This document shows, piece after piece, positions 1 through 10,042 of a DNA stretch of 64,000 bases. A program made the position numbers and the translations under genes. Source of the stretch: an uncultured Colwellia sp. (GTDB taxonomy: Bacteria; Pseudomonadota; Gammaproteobacteria; Enterobacterales; Alteromonadaceae); assembly GCA_913063325.1 (NCBI GenBank), contig CAJXYE010000005.1, positions 57,332 to 121,331 of the forward strand, in the 5' to 3' direction. Below the pieces are notes generated by a model, which ran no database searches, was not told the origin of the DNA, and worked only from the letters and a program-made list of their open reading frames with translations. The number at the start of each line of letters is the position of its first letter. Within the stretch, counting starts at the first letter, position 1.

Positions 1-2
1 AA

Positions 3-1412
3 TTATTAATTGAAAAAGCCAAGCTATTAATGGATAGCTTCTTTAATCTTACTTCGATATCCCCATGGAACTATCGAATGACAGCAAGCTATGCCCTTCG
101 TAATCAAGATGATTTCAATGAAATATTTCAACTAAAGAAATTCGGGCCAAGGCACATAACTTGGAAGCCATATGTTGGTCATCTGTTGGGGTTTAACGCT
201 GAAAATCTAACAGAGAATTACGAATTAAGAACGTTAATAGATAAGATTTCAGAAAAACTAGACGAGCTACAAAAAGAAATTGGAGTCTATCAGGGCGACG
301 AGGAAGAGATGCTTCAAGATGCATTAGCCACCAAGCTTCAATCTGCAACAATGCTACAGTCTCAGTTAGATGAATTTAATTTTGATGAATCTGACGCTAA
401 AACCGTGGAGGAGCTTTCAGAGGGGCTTGATAGCGAGATTGAAGAACTTAACCGTATTCGATATTACCTAAGCGCGAACATCAAAAAACTCCGACGAGCA
501 CAATCAAAGAAACCCACCACCTTTGATGTCAGTAAAACAGAGAAGCTATTTGAAGAAGCTGGCATTCTACTTGGCGACCAAATTAAAAAGTCTTACAGTG
601 AATTACTTGAGTTTAGCCGTAAGATAACAGTCGAAAGAACTGGCTTCGTCAAACAACAAATGGGTGATTTAGAGAAACAGCTTTTAGATACATCTTCCCG
701 ACTTACTGAGCTTAACGCTCAAAAATCACAAAAAGTATCATTCTTAACGAGCACTAGTACATTTGAAAAATACAAAGAAGTATCAAATCAATTATTGCTA
801 ATTAATACAGAGATTAATGCAATTAGAAGAAAGTTAGAAATCAGTGAGCAAATCAAAAGTAAAGAAGGTGAATTTCGAGACCTAAGCAAAACAAAAGGCG
901 ATGTTATCGAAAAAATAAGAGTTAATAGAGACTCTGTAATGAAGTCTGAAACATCTATATACAAAACTATCAAAGATAACTTTTCTCAGTTTGTTAGGCA
1001 GGTTTTGGACAAAGAAGGGAGAATTTCAACAGAGCAAAATAAGGAAGGGAACCTTGCGTATCATGCAGGTTTTGTTGATGGTGATTTCAACTATACAAGT
1101 GAATCCGATGGCTGTAGTTACAAGAAAATATTATGCATGGGGTATGATTTAGCTGTAAATATTGCCTATCAAAATCAGGGCTTTGTGCGTTTTATTTATC
1201 ATGACGGTGGACTTGAAACTCTCGATTTTAGGAAGAAAATTGAATTTTTAAAATATGCCCGCACCATCCCTGAACTTCATGGCACTCAGTATATTTTAAC
1301 TCTCATTGACTCAGACTTGCCTGAGGGAATAGAGTTCACAGAGGAAGAAATTGCACTAACATTACATGATGACGGAAATGATGGTCTTCTTTTCAAAATG
1401 CCTTCTTGGTAA
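3..1412 (+). CDS. DUF2326 / ABC-3C-type ATPase, C-terminal part (5' end outside window)
   Basis: The frame is open to the left edge: codons before the first ATG at 30 read LLIEKAKLL without a stop, so this is probably the 3' part of a longer gene. The middle (about residues 65-310 from the ATG) is rich in Glu, Lys and Leu and looks like a long coiled coil, as in SMC/RecN-like ATPases. The C-terminus has an ABC signature-like stretch (SDGCSYKKILCMGYDLA) followed by a Walker-B-like segment (VRFIYHDGGLE), the layout of DUF2326 proteins. That family includes the ATPases of ABC-three-component (ABC-3C) conflict systems. The Walker A end is not visible, and no partner gene lies downstream, so any effector would be upstream. 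The family call is from motif memory; an anti-phage or anti-plasmid role is inference. Confidence 0.7.
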   Translation, partial: LLIEKAKLLMDSFFNLTSISPWNYRMTASYALRNQDDFNEIFQLKKFGPRHITWKPYVGHLLGFNAENLTENYELRTLIDKISEKLDELQKEIGVYQGDEEEMLQDALATKLQSATMLQSQLDEFNFDESDAKTVEELSEGLDSEIEELNRIRYYLSANIKKLRRAQSKKPTTFDVSKTEKLFEEAGILLGDQIKKSYSELLEFSRKITVERTGFVKQQMGDLEKQLLDTSSRLTELNAQKSQKVSFLTSTSTFEKYKEVSNQLLLINTEINAIRRKLEISEQIKSKEGEFRDLSKTKGDVIEKIRVNRDSVMKSETSIYKTIKDNFSQFVRQVLDKEGRISTEQNKEGNLAYHAGFVDGDFNYTSESDGCSYKKILCMGYDLAVNIAYQNQGFVRFIYHDGGLETLDFRKKIEFLKYARTIPELHGTQYILTLIDSDLPEGIEFTEEEIALTLHDDGNDGLLFKMPSW

Positions 1413-1700
1413 AGTTAAAGCAACGCGTTCAGGCCTTGAACTTATAATGATTTAACGACTATATTGGTGGCTCAGAAGCCGGTCACGGTGATGTTCAATC
1501 GGGTTTAGTGCTATGACTGCAGCTAGCCAATTGCGGACATTAGCTTTTGAGTAATTAATGGCAGAGCAGGTCTGAGCTACTACAACTAATTTTATTTATT
1601 TGTACTCTAAAATTCACTTAATATTGAACGTACAATTATGTTCCCAATTTCAAAAGCAGACCTGAGAATCATCTTGGATGCACCAAAATTAGAGCATTAA

Positions 1701-1735
1701 TTCTATGGCGGTTTCGCCCCCAAAACGCCATAGAA
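1701..1735. repeat. perfect 10-bp inverted repeat (hairpin)
   Basis: TTCTATGGCG at 1701-1710 pairs perfectly with CGCCATAGAA at 1726-1735 around a C-rich 15-base loop. With a one-base bulge, three more pairs form. No T-tract follows on either strand, so it is not a typical terminator. It could be a mobile element end or recombination site, which cannot be decided here. Confidence 0.5.
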
Positions 1736-2019
1736 ACACCAAGAAATTTTCGCCACGTATAGTCTAATTTACCAAAGTAAATAGTCCGTTCTGCCACCAC
1801 AGAGGCTGACAGATCCTCACGAATATTAACAACAAGCCTTTGGCTCTAGGATTAATTGTTTCAATGCATCTAATGCACTAAGCCAATGCTTTGTTAATAA
1901 CTTAAAATATTTATCTTTATAGGCCCTTAGCCCAATAAATTGATTCGACATCTGTAGTGCTCAATAAATATTAACATCATTTTAGTAATGCTGAATTCTT
2001 TATTCACTCAAATCGCTAA

Positions 2020-2136
2020 TATGCTGATGTGACCTATCCTAGCTGCTATAAAAATGCCGGACCAGCTATTTTATCTTTTAATAAAAATGGGCTACTTGTT
2101 GATTATAGCTATTCGGTTAAAGTCGTAGAAGTTTGA
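2020..2136 (+). pseudogene. possible 3' remnant of an unrecognised gene
   Basis: A 38-codon open stretch after a stop has a protein-like composition (GPAILSFNKNGLLVDYSYSV) and ends in TGA at 2134-2136. There is no plausible ATG start or ribosome binding site. It reads like the C-terminal tail of a lost gene, but it is short enough to be chance. Confidence 0.25.
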
Positions 2137-2165
2137 TAGTAGTTATAAATAAAGCCCCGATTAAG

Positions 2166-2723
2166 TTAACCTCCTATAAAAGAGTCCACAGACCGTTTTA
2201 ACACAGATAATTTTATTGGTTTTATTAAAAATGCATTCGCACCTGATGCAATAACTTTATCTATATGTTCTTGTTGTGAAAATCCAGACATAGCTATAAT
2301 GGGAGTATCTTTAGTCGCTTCATTTTCTCTGATATGTTTGCATACAGCAAAGCCATCAATATCAGGCATAACTAAATCGAGAAAAATAAGACTTGGTTTG
2401 ATATTCTCTATCATGCTCCCTGCTTCAAAGCCACTATAGGCAACTTCAACTCCAAACTCGGGATATAACACTTCAATAAATTCTACCAATAAATCGGCAT
2501 GCTGTTTGTCATCTTCTACTATGACAATAGTATTACCTTTTTTAGCAACTAGCTTACCTTCAGCTAATCTTTCTACTTCCGAGCGTTCAAACCTGCGATG
2601 ACCTCCAGGAGTTGTAATAAACTTTAAACGTCCTTCTTTAGCCCAGAACCTAACAGTTATAGGCGACACGCTTAACAGTTTCCCAACTTGAGCTGGGGTA
2701 AGTAATTTTTCTGGTTTATTCAA
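2166..2723 (-). CDS. HTH (MerR/excisionase-type)-receiver response regulator
   Basis: The 185-aa protein joins an N-terminal winged helix of the MerR/excisionase type (about residues 5-58; TPAQVGKLLSVSPITVRFW, then a GGHRRF wing) to a C-terminal receiver (about 63-185). The receiver keeps the acidic pocket (VEDD), phospho-acceptor Asp116 (FLDLVMPDIDG), the Ser/Thr position (MSGFS) and the Lys of LIKPI. DNA-binding domain first and receiver last is the reverse of most response regulators. It is divergent from the hybrid kinase at 2980 across a 256-bp spacer with repeated ATCG-type motifs, so that kinase is the obvious phosphodonor candidate. Its targets are unknown. The domain call is firm; the pairing is inferred. 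Confidence 0.85.
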   Translation of the reverse strand: MNKPEKLLTPAQVGKLLSVSPITVRFWAKEGRLKFITTPGGHRRFERSEVERLAEGKLVAKKGNTIVIVEDDKQHADLLVEFIEVLYPEFGVEVAYSGFEAGSMIENIKPSLIFLDLVMPDIDGFAVCKHIRENEATKDTPIIAMSGFSQQEHIDKVIASGANAFLIKPIKLSVLKRSVDSFIGG

Positions 2724-2849
2724 TTTGTTTAATTCTCAAATATATTATAGTAATTAGCTAAGAAATAATTTATCAACATAATATGTAACTAAATTTTAAT
2801 GATTTATTTCAGTAAAACTATCATATCATTTTAAATATCAATACCCAAT

Positions 2850-2897
2850 ATCGTTTTTATCGATTGTGTTTTTACTGGCATCGTTTATAATCGATTT
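2850..2897. promoter_or_regulatory. paired direct repeats in divergent promoter region
   Basis: ATCGTTTTTATCGATT (2850-2865) and ATCGTTTATAATCGATT (2880-2896) are near-identical and start 30 bp apart, about three helical turns. They lie between the HTH-receiver gene and the hybrid kinase. This is a plausible operator for the HTH-receiver protein, inferred from position and spacing only. Confidence 0.35.
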
Positions 2898-2979
2898 TTT
2901 TATGGAGACTAGAAACTTGTTTAGTGTCTCGATTGTTTTTCATAGACTTATATGATTTTTTCAAATCAAGAGTAGAGCA

Positions 2980-5748
2980 ATGCCTAATAAATCTGAAAAC
3001 GAAAATTTCATGTCAACAGCATTTGACTCTAGCCCTGTAGGTCTGCAAATCATTGACTTAGACACGGGTGTGCGGAAAGAAATCAATAAGAAAGCCTGTG
3101 ATATGTTAGGTGATAATAAAAAAAAATTAATGGCTGAAAATGTATTTGAAAATTGTACATGGCTTGGTAAAGAGAGTTTTTCATTTATTGTTGAGTCTTT
3201 AAAATATAAAAAGCACTTAAAAAACAATATTGTGAATCTGAAAAACCACCAAGGTAATGAATTAACCTTCAGCTACGATATATCGGAATTTCAATATAAG
3301 TCTAAAAGATTCGTTAGCATATTAATGAACGATATGACTGAACAGCATGATTTACTTGCGAATATATCAGATACCGCCAACTTGATATACTCGGTTGATG
3401 GAACCAATTTCTTTAATAGTGTAGTACTAAAAATTGCTGGGTTATTTGATGCAGAACATGTTTTTGTTGGGTTAAATAATTTAGATGATCAACTAAAAAT
3501 GAAAACAGTGTCCTATAGTTTTGAGAACCGAATAGTTGAAAATATAACTTATGATATTGAAAACACCCCATGCGAAAATGTCATAAAAGATACAACAGAT
3601 AGTGTTTGTTATGTCTATCAAGATGTTCAAACGTTATTTCCAAAAGATTCATTTTTTATAGAAAAAGATATTAAAAGCTATATTGGATTGCCTGTTTTCG
3701 ATGTTAATGAGAAGGTTATTGGTGGGCTAATTTTATTATTTACTCGAGATATTTCTAATAATATATATAGGGACGATATTTTAAAAATCTTTGCCGGAAA
3801 AATATCCAGTGAGTTAAAAAGTCTGGCTCTTCACACCACCAATAATGAAACGAAACAATATTTGAATTTGTATAGTAAGCAAGCACCGATAGCGTCATTT
3901 AAGTGGGATCTAGAATTTAATCTACTTGAGTGCAATCAATCAGCGGTTAGTATGCTCAATTATACAGAAAATGAATTAAAACAATGTAATTTCATCTTAA
4001 CCTTAGTCCCTTTCTATGAACAAGATACTGTGCAAAAAACATGGACTGACTTACTTGCTGCTAAAGGAGGAGAACATGGCTTTAATTCGTTAATTAAACA
4101 AGATGGCGATATTATTTTAACCGAATGGCATAATTCCCTCATTAAAAATGATGAAGGAGTTAATATAGGTGTTATTTCTATTGTTAAAGACATCACCCAA
4201 GAGCGGCAGCAACTAATACGTGTTGCTCAAAAAGAAGTAGAAAAGCGGGAGATTTTAAATGCAATCATTGACGCTGTTATTACCATCAATAGTAAAGGAA
4301 TCATATTAAGTGTAAATGCCGCGACTGAAAAAATGTTTGGTTATTCAGTTTTTGAACTATTGGGAGAAAATATTAAGTTATTGATGCCAAAATCAAGAGC
4401 CGTAAAACATGACTCTTACCTAGAAAATTATCAAAAAACAAAAGAAGCTAAAATTATAGGCAAAGGCCGTAGCGTAATCGCGCTTAATAAAAATGGTCGA
4501 GAGTTTCCTATTTACCTAGCCATTGCGGAACTTTCCCCCGATGAAAATAGTAATATTCGTTATGTCGGTACTTGCCACGATTTAAGCGCTTTTACAGAGC
4601 AGCAAAATCAATTGCAGCGCATACAAAAAATGGATTCTTTAGGTAAATTAACCGGAGGCATTGCCCATGATTTTAATAATCTATTGGGTATTGTATCGGG
4701 TTTCAGTGAGCTATTAGAATTAGAATTAGAACAGAACCCAAAACAGTTAAAGTACTGTAGACAAATTATTACCGCAAGTAAGCGCGGTACAGAATTGACC
4801 CGAAAACTGTTATCTTTCTCAAAAGTAGAAAGTAAAAAAAATACAGTCATCAATATCAATAGTTTGTTAACCGCTACTCAAGGCATGATAGAAAAAACAC
4901 TTACAGCACAGATTAACATAGAATATTCCTTGGCCGATAACTTATGGTGTAACAAAATCGACATAAGTGCATTTGATGATGTAATTCTTAATTTATGTAT
5001 TAACGCCAAACATGCCATGCCTAATGGCGGTTTATTATCGATTTCAACCCAAAATCTCACCCTTTCAGCTATTGAAGCGCAACGCTATAACTTAATCGCG
5101 GGGCAGTATGTCTGTTTAGCTGTCACAGATAATGGTTGTGGTATGAGTAATGAAATAAGAGACAATATATTTGAACCTTTTTACACAACTAAAGGAGATG
5201 ACGGTACCGGTTTAGGTTTATCACAAGTTTATGGCTTTATTAACTCTTCTCACGGGTCAATATATGTTTATTCTGAGGTAAATATTGGTACCTCGTTTAA
5301 TATTTATTTACCAAAAACAGAGTTAGTGGACAATGAATATACTTCAGATAGAAATAAACAAATATCTTTTAAAGGAAAAGAGAATATTTTAGTGGTTGAC
5401 GATGAATTAGCATTAGGATTACTCGCCAAAACAATTATTGAAAATGAAGGTTATACCGTTTTTCAGAAAAACTCTGTTGAAGATGCACTAAGTTGCCTAC
5501 AAGAACACAATATTGACTTGATCATTAGTGATGTAATTATGCCAAAAATAAATGGTTATCAATTTATTGAAGAAGTTAGAGCTTTGGAACTTAATATTCC
5601 CTTTTTACTCGCTACGGGCTTTAATGGTGAAATTAATATTTCCAAAACCAGTTTCGCCGAAATCCCCATTATTTCAAAACCATACACTGCCTATGAATTA
5701 TTAACGCAGATTCGAAACTTATTAGATTTAAACAAGGTGTCGGTATAA
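2980..5748 (+). CDS. soluble PAS-GAF-PAS-PAS hybrid sensor histidine kinase
   Basis: This 922-aa protein shows no membrane segments, so it is probably cytosolic. Order: PAS-like region (about 12-115), GAF (about 125-275), PAS (about 300-405), PAS (about 425-545), HisKA with His563 in LTGGIAHDFNNLL, HATPase (about 655-775; N box NLCINAKHAM, G boxes DNGCGM and GTGLGL), and a C-terminal receiver (about 800-920) with Asp851 in ISDVIMPKING. The H-box type (HDFNN) is typical of hybrid kinases with attached receivers. All catalytic residues appear intact. The start at 2980 follows an AG-rich stretch; an in-frame Met11 is the alternative. It is divergent from the HTH-receiver gene and 59 bp before the receiver-EAL gene, so phosphorelay to either is plausible. 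Confidence 0.9.
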   Translation: MPNKSENENFMSTAFDSSPVGLQIIDLDTGVRKEINKKACDMLGDNKKKLMAENVFENCTWLGKESFSFIVESLKYKKHLKNNIVNLKNHQGNELTFSYDISEFQYKSKRFVSILMNDMTEQHDLLANISDTANLIYSVDGTNFFNSVVLKIAGLFDAEHVFVGLNNLDDQLKMKTVSYSFENRIVENITYDIENTPCENVIKDTTDSVCYVYQDVQTLFPKDSFFIEKDIKSYIGLPVFDVNEKVIGGLILLFTRDISNNIYRDDILKIFAGKISSELKSLALHTTNNETKQYLNLYSKQAPIASFKWDLEFNLLECNQSAVSMLNYTENELKQCNFILTLVPFYEQDTVQKTWTDLLAAKGGEHGFNSLIKQDGDIILTEWHNSLIKNDEGVNIGVISIVKDITQERQQLIRVAQKEVEKREILNAIIDAVITINSKGIILSVNAATEKMFGYSVFELLGENIKLLMPKSRAVKHDSYLENYQKTKEAKIIGKGRSVIALNKNGREFPIYLAIAELSPDENSNIRYVGTCHDLSAFTEQQNQLQRIQKMDSLGKLTGGIAHDFNNLLGIVSGFSELLELELEQNPKQLKYCRQIITASKRGTELTRKLLSFSKVESKKNTVININSLLTATQGMIEKTLTAQINIEYSLADNLWCNKIDISAFDDVILNLCINAKHAMPNGGLLSISTQNLTLSAIEAQRYNLIAGQYVCLAVTDNGCGMSNEIRDNIFEPFYTTKGDDGTGLGLSQVYGFINSSHGSIYVYSEVNIGTSFNIYLPKTELVDNEYTSDRNKQISFKGKENILVVDDELALGLLAKTIIENEGYTVFQKNSVEDALSCLQEHNIDLIISDVIMPKINGYQFIEEVRALELNIPFLLATGFNGEINISKTSFAEIPIISKPYTAYELLTQIRNLLDLNKVSV

Positions 5749-5807
5749 ACCGCCTGATAATCAAAGGTAACGAATGAGCGACATGCCTGTATAAAAGGAA
5801 CTTGATA

Positions 5808-7064
5808 ATGAATGCAGAATCCACAAATCTTTATATCGTCGATGATGATATTCAAATATGTGACTTATTAAAAGCTTATACCTGCGATGAATTTAATGTT
5901 ATTGCACAACAAAGTGCTAAAGCATTTTTAAATTGCCCTATCAACGATAGTGATATTGTCTTGCTTGATTTAAAAATGCCCGATATGGATGGTGTAGAGG
6001 TTATCAGGGAGCTTGCCAATATTAATAAAAAATGTTCCTTACTTATCATGAGTGGTTATGATGAAGGTGTTTTACATTCGTCTGTGCAACTTGCTAAAGA
6101 GTACGGTTTAAATATTATTACTTCTTTTAGTAAACCCATTAAATTCTCTTATTTAATGAACATTTTAATGAGAATAAAAGTACTGAACACCTCGAATAAT
6201 TCAGACGTTATCGACACACTACCAAAGGTGAATTCAATTAATAATGTGACACCTGATAAAGCGTATGTTCTTCGTAATGCGATTCATTTTAAGCCAACTT
6301 TGGCCGAGTTAATTGACGCAATAAAACAACAACATTTAGTTTTATATTATCAACCTCAATTAAGCCTTCAACAGAAAAAAGTTATTGGTGTCGAAGCATT
6401 AGTAAGGTGGCATCACCCTGAGTATGGCGTGATATTTCCAGATCAATTTATTGCACTAGCAGAGCAGTCTGGTGTCATTGAACAATTAACAGCGCAGGTA
6501 ATTACTTTAGCAATTGAGCAACTTAAATTATGGAATCAACAGAACCTAGTATTAAAGATTTCAATTAATATTTCGGCGCAAAATATCACATCATTTACAT
6601 TACCCGATCAACTAACACGATTAGTTAATGAAAATAAAGTTGACCCTTCGATGTTAATGCTAGAAATAACAGAATCAGCTTTAATGACAGAGTTAACTAC
6701 GTCGTTGAATATATTAACACGCCTTCGCCTTAAAGGTTTTAAGCTGTCGATTGATGACTTTGGTACAGGCTACTCTTCACTGTCACAACTGCATCGCGTA
6801 CCTTTTACTGAATTAAAAATTGATAGAACATTTGTTAGCGGTATGCTTAAAAGTACTGAGTCAAAGGCTATTGTCGATACCTGTATATTACTGGGGCATA
6901 ACTTGAAAATGGAAGTCATTGCTGAAGGTGTTGAAGACCAAGAAACGCTCAATTTGTTACAAAATATGGGCTGCGATAATGCTCAAGGCTATGTTATTTC
7001 GAAACCTTTACCTATTGCTCAATTTGAAAAATGGATAAATGATTTTCATCGCAATATTGATTAG
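5808..7064 (+). CDS. receiver-EAL response regulator (c-di-GMP phosphodiesterase, RocR-like)
   Basis: The ATG at 5808 follows a good AAGGAA site; an in-frame TTG lies two codons upstream. An N-terminal receiver (about 5-125; VDDD, phospho-acceptor Asp54 in LLDLKMPDMDG) is joined to a C-terminal EAL domain (about 165-415). The EAL domain keeps the signature residues: EAL at 196-198 (VEALVRWHHP), LEITES, IDDFGTGYSSL, LKIDRTFV and AEGVED. It is therefore predicted to hydrolyse c-di-GMP, gated by phosphorylation. The architecture matches RocR/PvrR-type regulators. It sits directly downstream of the hybrid kinase, its likely phosphate source (inferred). Output would be lower c-di-GMP and a shift towards motility. 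Confidence 0.9.
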   Translation: MNAESTNLYIVDDDIQICDLLKAYTCDEFNVIAQQSAKAFLNCPINDSDIVLLDLKMPDMDGVEVIRELANINKKCSLLIMSGYDEGVLHSSVQLAKEYGLNIITSFSKPIKFSYLMNILMRIKVLNTSNNSDVIDTLPKVNSINNVTPDKAYVLRNAIHFKPTLAELIDAIKQQHLVLYYQPQLSLQQKKVIGVEALVRWHHPEYGVIFPDQFIALAEQSGVIEQLTAQVITLAIEQLKLWNQQNLVLKISINISAQNITSFTLPDQLTRLVNENKVDPSMLMLEITESALMTELTTSLNILTRLRLKGFKLSIDDFGTGYSSLSQLHRVPFTELKIDRTFVSGMLKSTESKAIVDTCILLGHNLKMEVIAEGVEDQETLNLLQNMGCDNAQGYVISKPLPIAQFEKWINDFHRNID

Positions 7065-7166
7065 AAGTATGGCACGTTTACACAACATCACTGTTATTAC
7101 GCTTTGTGGCGGTACTAACAAACGTTATTTTAATAAAAATCAGTTACAACTAAAAGTTATTTTATC

Positions 7167-8045
7167 ATGAGTATTAAAAAATCAGAGTCACAAAATTTAT
7201 TGTTATTCCAACTAAATGGCAGTCAATTATTTGCTTTAAATGTCTTAAAAGTTAAAGAAATCATTACCGATACTAGTTTTAATCAATTGCCTGAATCACA
7301 CTCTTCCTTAGCGGGAGTTACTCAATTAAGAGGGGTAACTTTACCGGTAATTGATTTGGGCGCTGCAATGGGATTAACTCGTATTGATATAGATGCAAAG
7401 CCATTCCCTTCGATCATTGTTACTGAGTGTAACGGAAAAACCCAAGGGTTTTTAGTCCGTAAAGTCGAGAACATTATAGCGATAAATTGGCATGATATAA
7501 AAATAATCCCCAGAGCCAGTGGAAAGAATCATTATGCAACAGGGGTTATTCAGCTTAATAATAAATTAGTTACTCTCGTTGATGTTGAAAAAGTTATGCA
7601 TGAGACTGTCGATGATAAAGATGACATTCAAGCTGATTTATTAACTCAAACACAGCTAAACGTTATTAAAGGTAAAAAGGTTTTAATTGTTGACGACTCC
7701 TTAATTGCTCGAAAGAAAATAGCCTCTGTTATAGAGATATTAGGTCTCGAATATCAACTAGCAAGTAATGCCGATGAAGCCTTACAGCTTTTAACTGACT
7801 TCTCATCCCCTTTTGACACGATTATTTCTGATATTGAAATGCCACAGGTCAACGGTTATGAATTTTCGAGGAAAGTACGTGATTTAGCGGGTTTTCATGA
7901 CACAACTTACCTTATTTTGCACACATCACTTACCGTAAATAAACACAGTAAAGATTTTGAGGACTCCAAAGCTAATGCATTAATAACCAAATTTAACCCT
8001 AAAGTGTTAGCTGAAAATATATTTGTAGGAATAACAAGCCCTTAA
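7167..8045 (+). CDS. cheV: chemotaxis coupling protein CheV
   Basis: The 292-aa protein has an N-terminal CheW-like domain (about 10-155; LLLFQLNGSQLFALNVLKV, then LAGVTQLRGVTLPVIDL) fused to a receiver (about 170-290) with Asp222 in IISDIEMPQVNGYEF and a VDDS acidic pocket. This is the CheV layout: it couples receptors to CheA and is itself tuned by phosphorylation. No CheA, CheW or CheY is in the window, so it must work with an array encoded elsewhere. It lies 102 bp after the receiver-EAL gene and 200 bp before the Aer-like receptor, which it may couple. A small CCCC/GGGG hairpin at 8125-8138 may be a weak terminator. Confidence 0.93.
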   Translation: MSIKKSESQNLLLFQLNGSQLFALNVLKVKEIITDTSFNQLPESHSSLAGVTQLRGVTLPVIDLGAAMGLTRIDIDAKPFPSIIVTECNGKTQGFLVRKVENIIAINWHDIKIIPRASGKNHYATGVIQLNNKLVTLVDVEKVMHETVDDKDDIQADLLTQTQLNVIKGKKVLIVDDSLIARKKIASVIEILGLEYQLASNADEALQLLTDFSSPFDTIISDIEMPQVNGYEFSRKVRDLAGFHDTTYLILHTSLTVNKHSKDFEDSKANALITKFNPKVLAENIFVGITSP

Positions 8046-8245
8046 TCAGATAACAACGTTAAACAAACATAATGGCATGACAAGTATAAAGGTTATATCA
8101 ACAGTATTGTAGTAAATCACTACGCCCCAATAAAGGGGGAGTTTTACTTTAATTGATAAGTTTTAAGGCAATCTTGGTTAGCCATAATTTATAGATAGCT
8201 TTTAAATTTTTAGTGGTTCTACAATTAAACAGGAATTAAAAAATA

Positions 8246-9787
8246 ATGAATAATAGTTTCAATAATAACGAAGTCAGATTTGCTACTACCGAGCAATTAG
8301 TATCAATTACCGACCTTGATGGGAGAATTACTTATGCGAATCCAGAGTTTTGTAAAGTTGCTGGATATGAACTTGAGGAATTAATTGGGCAACATCATAA
8401 TATTGTTCGCCACCCAAATATGCCTAAAGCTGCATTTTCGGATCTATGGGAAAAGCTTAAACAAGGTGACTCATGGCGAGGTATGGTAAAAAATCGTTGT
8501 AAAAGTGGTGGTTTTTATTGGGTTGATGCCTATGTGACACCTTTATATGAAAATGGGTCTATAACAGGCTATCAGTCGGTAAGAACATGTCCAACAGAAG
8601 AGCAAAAAGTTAAAGCTCAACAACTTTATGACACGTTGAATCGCGGTAAATCCATTCGTGATATTAGAGCGAATATCAGCTTGAAACGAATTTTCGCCAC
8701 AATGATTATTATATTGTCGTGTGTGATTAATTGGTTATACGTTGGTTCTATTATCTCTATTGTCACCTTATTAATGTCTTTTATATTAGTTTTTATAATT
8801 TTTTCAGAAGAATTAATCTCTTTTCCAAATGCAGCGAAAAAAGTCAAATTGTTGTTTGATAGTCCGTCGCGCATCATATATTCAGGAAAAGGATTAACAA
8901 ATATTCTTAATTATCCCGTAGAGCTATATAAAGCACGGGTTGGAACTATATTAGGGAGAAGTAGTGATTCGGGACGAGTGCTTGTAAACCTTGCAAGCGA
9001 ATTGGAAAAAGTATCGAGCGAAATGCTTGAAGGTATCAATGATGAAAACTCTCATTTAGCGCAATTTGCTACGGCAATTACTGAAATGAGCGCGACAATT
9101 GACGAGGTTAGTAGCAATACAACTCAAACCCATGACAAAGTTATAAATATTCAAAATGAATGTAAACAAAATATTGACGTGATTGAGGTTAGTCAAAAGA
9201 GAATACTCAATTTAACAGGAGATGTCGAAAATGCAGCGACTAATGCCATAGCTTTAGTGACAGACGTTGATAAAATATCAACCGTTATGTCCGAAATTCA
9301 GGGCATTGCTGATCAAACCAACTTATTAGCTTTGAATGCAGCCATAGAAGCTGCGAGAGCTGGCGAACAAGGACGTGGGTTTGCAGTAGTTGCTGATGAA
9401 GTAAGAACACTAGCAAGTAGAACGCAAGATGCAACGGTTCAAATTCAGGCTTCGGTTCAAGAGTTGCAAACAACCTTAAAAGAATGGAGCCAAGTAATGC
9501 TTGTTAATAAATCTAACGCTGAAAAGTGCTCTGAAGATACGGTAAATATCAAATCTGCAATGGAAAGTATTATTGTGAATGTTACTGATGTGAGTGATAT
9601 GACAGCACAAATAGCGACAGCTACAGAAGAGCAAAGCGTGGTAGCGAATCAAATCAACCAAAGTATTCTTAACATTGATGAAATATCTAAAAACAACGCT
9701 GTTTTGGCACAAAAGGTCAATAAAACGGGTGTTGAGGTATACGAAAATGCAGCAATTATCGATGCATTAAGTGCGACATTTAAATAA
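8246..9787 (+). CDS. Aer-like PAS-containing methyl-accepting chemotaxis protein
   Basis: The 513-aa protein starts with a PAS domain (about 15-120) of the Aer type ([31 protein letters not shown]), the fold that holds FAD in Aer and senses redox or oxygen. A hydrophobic segment follows (about 150-190). There is no periplasmic loop of note, so sensing is cytoplasmic. The MCP signalling domain occupies about 230-513, with the conserved hairpin tip at about 351-392 ([20 protein letters not shown], then FAVVADEVR). Flavin binding cannot be read from sequence alone. Next to cheV it forms a receptor-coupler pair. AGGAATTAAAAA precedes the ATG. Confidence 0.92.
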   Translation: MNNSFNNNEVRFATTEQLVSITDLDGRITYANPEFCKVAGYELEELIGQHHNIVRHPNMPKAAFSDLWEKLKQGDSWRGMVKNRCKSGGFYWVDAYVTPLYENGSITGYQSVRTCPTEEQKVKAQQLYDTLNRGKSIRDIRANISLKRIFATMIIILSCVINWLYVGSIISIVTLLMSFILVFIIFSEELISFPNAAKKVKLLFDSPSRIIYSGKGLTNILNYPVELYKARVGTILGRSSDSGRVLVNLASELEKVSSEMLEGINDENSHLAQFATAITEMSATIDEVSSNTTQTHDKVINIQNECKQNIDVIEVSQKRILNLTGDVENAATNAIALVTDVDKISTVMSEIQGIADQTNLLALNAAIEAARAGEQGRGFAVVADEVRTLASRTQDATVQIQASVQELQTTLKEWSQVMLVNKSNAEKCSEDTVNIKSAMESIIVNVTDVSDMTAQIATATEEQSVVANQINQSILNIDEISKNNAVLAQKVNKTGVEVYENAAIIDALSATFK

Positions 9788-10042
9788 TAGAGTGGGTCTC
9801 TATTTATTATAAATGGCCCCCATATCGTTGAACTATATCAAAGAAACTCATTTTCACAGTAGAGAAGATGAGTTGAATAATGTTTTGTTAGCGGAGTATC
9901 CATTTTTAGGTACTTTCTTCAACGATTTAAATTTATAAATAATGGCTAGATGCTTTGCATCAAGATTAAGCGACATAGCATCACTATTTTTAATATGAAA
10001 ATATTTTCATGCGTACTTACAGTAACTAAAAGTAATATATAA

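Larger units (their letters stand above)
1413..2165. other. gene-poor spacer with decayed coding remnants
   Basis: No convincing gene is present over about 750 bases. It contains a strong inverted repeat (1701-1735) and a short open frame on the plus strand at 2020-2136 that looks like a gene tail. On the minus strand around 1690-1870 there are stop-interrupted stretches that could be protein remnants, but they are unrecognised. The texture fits an eroded boundary zone of an accessory region. Confidence 0.4.
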
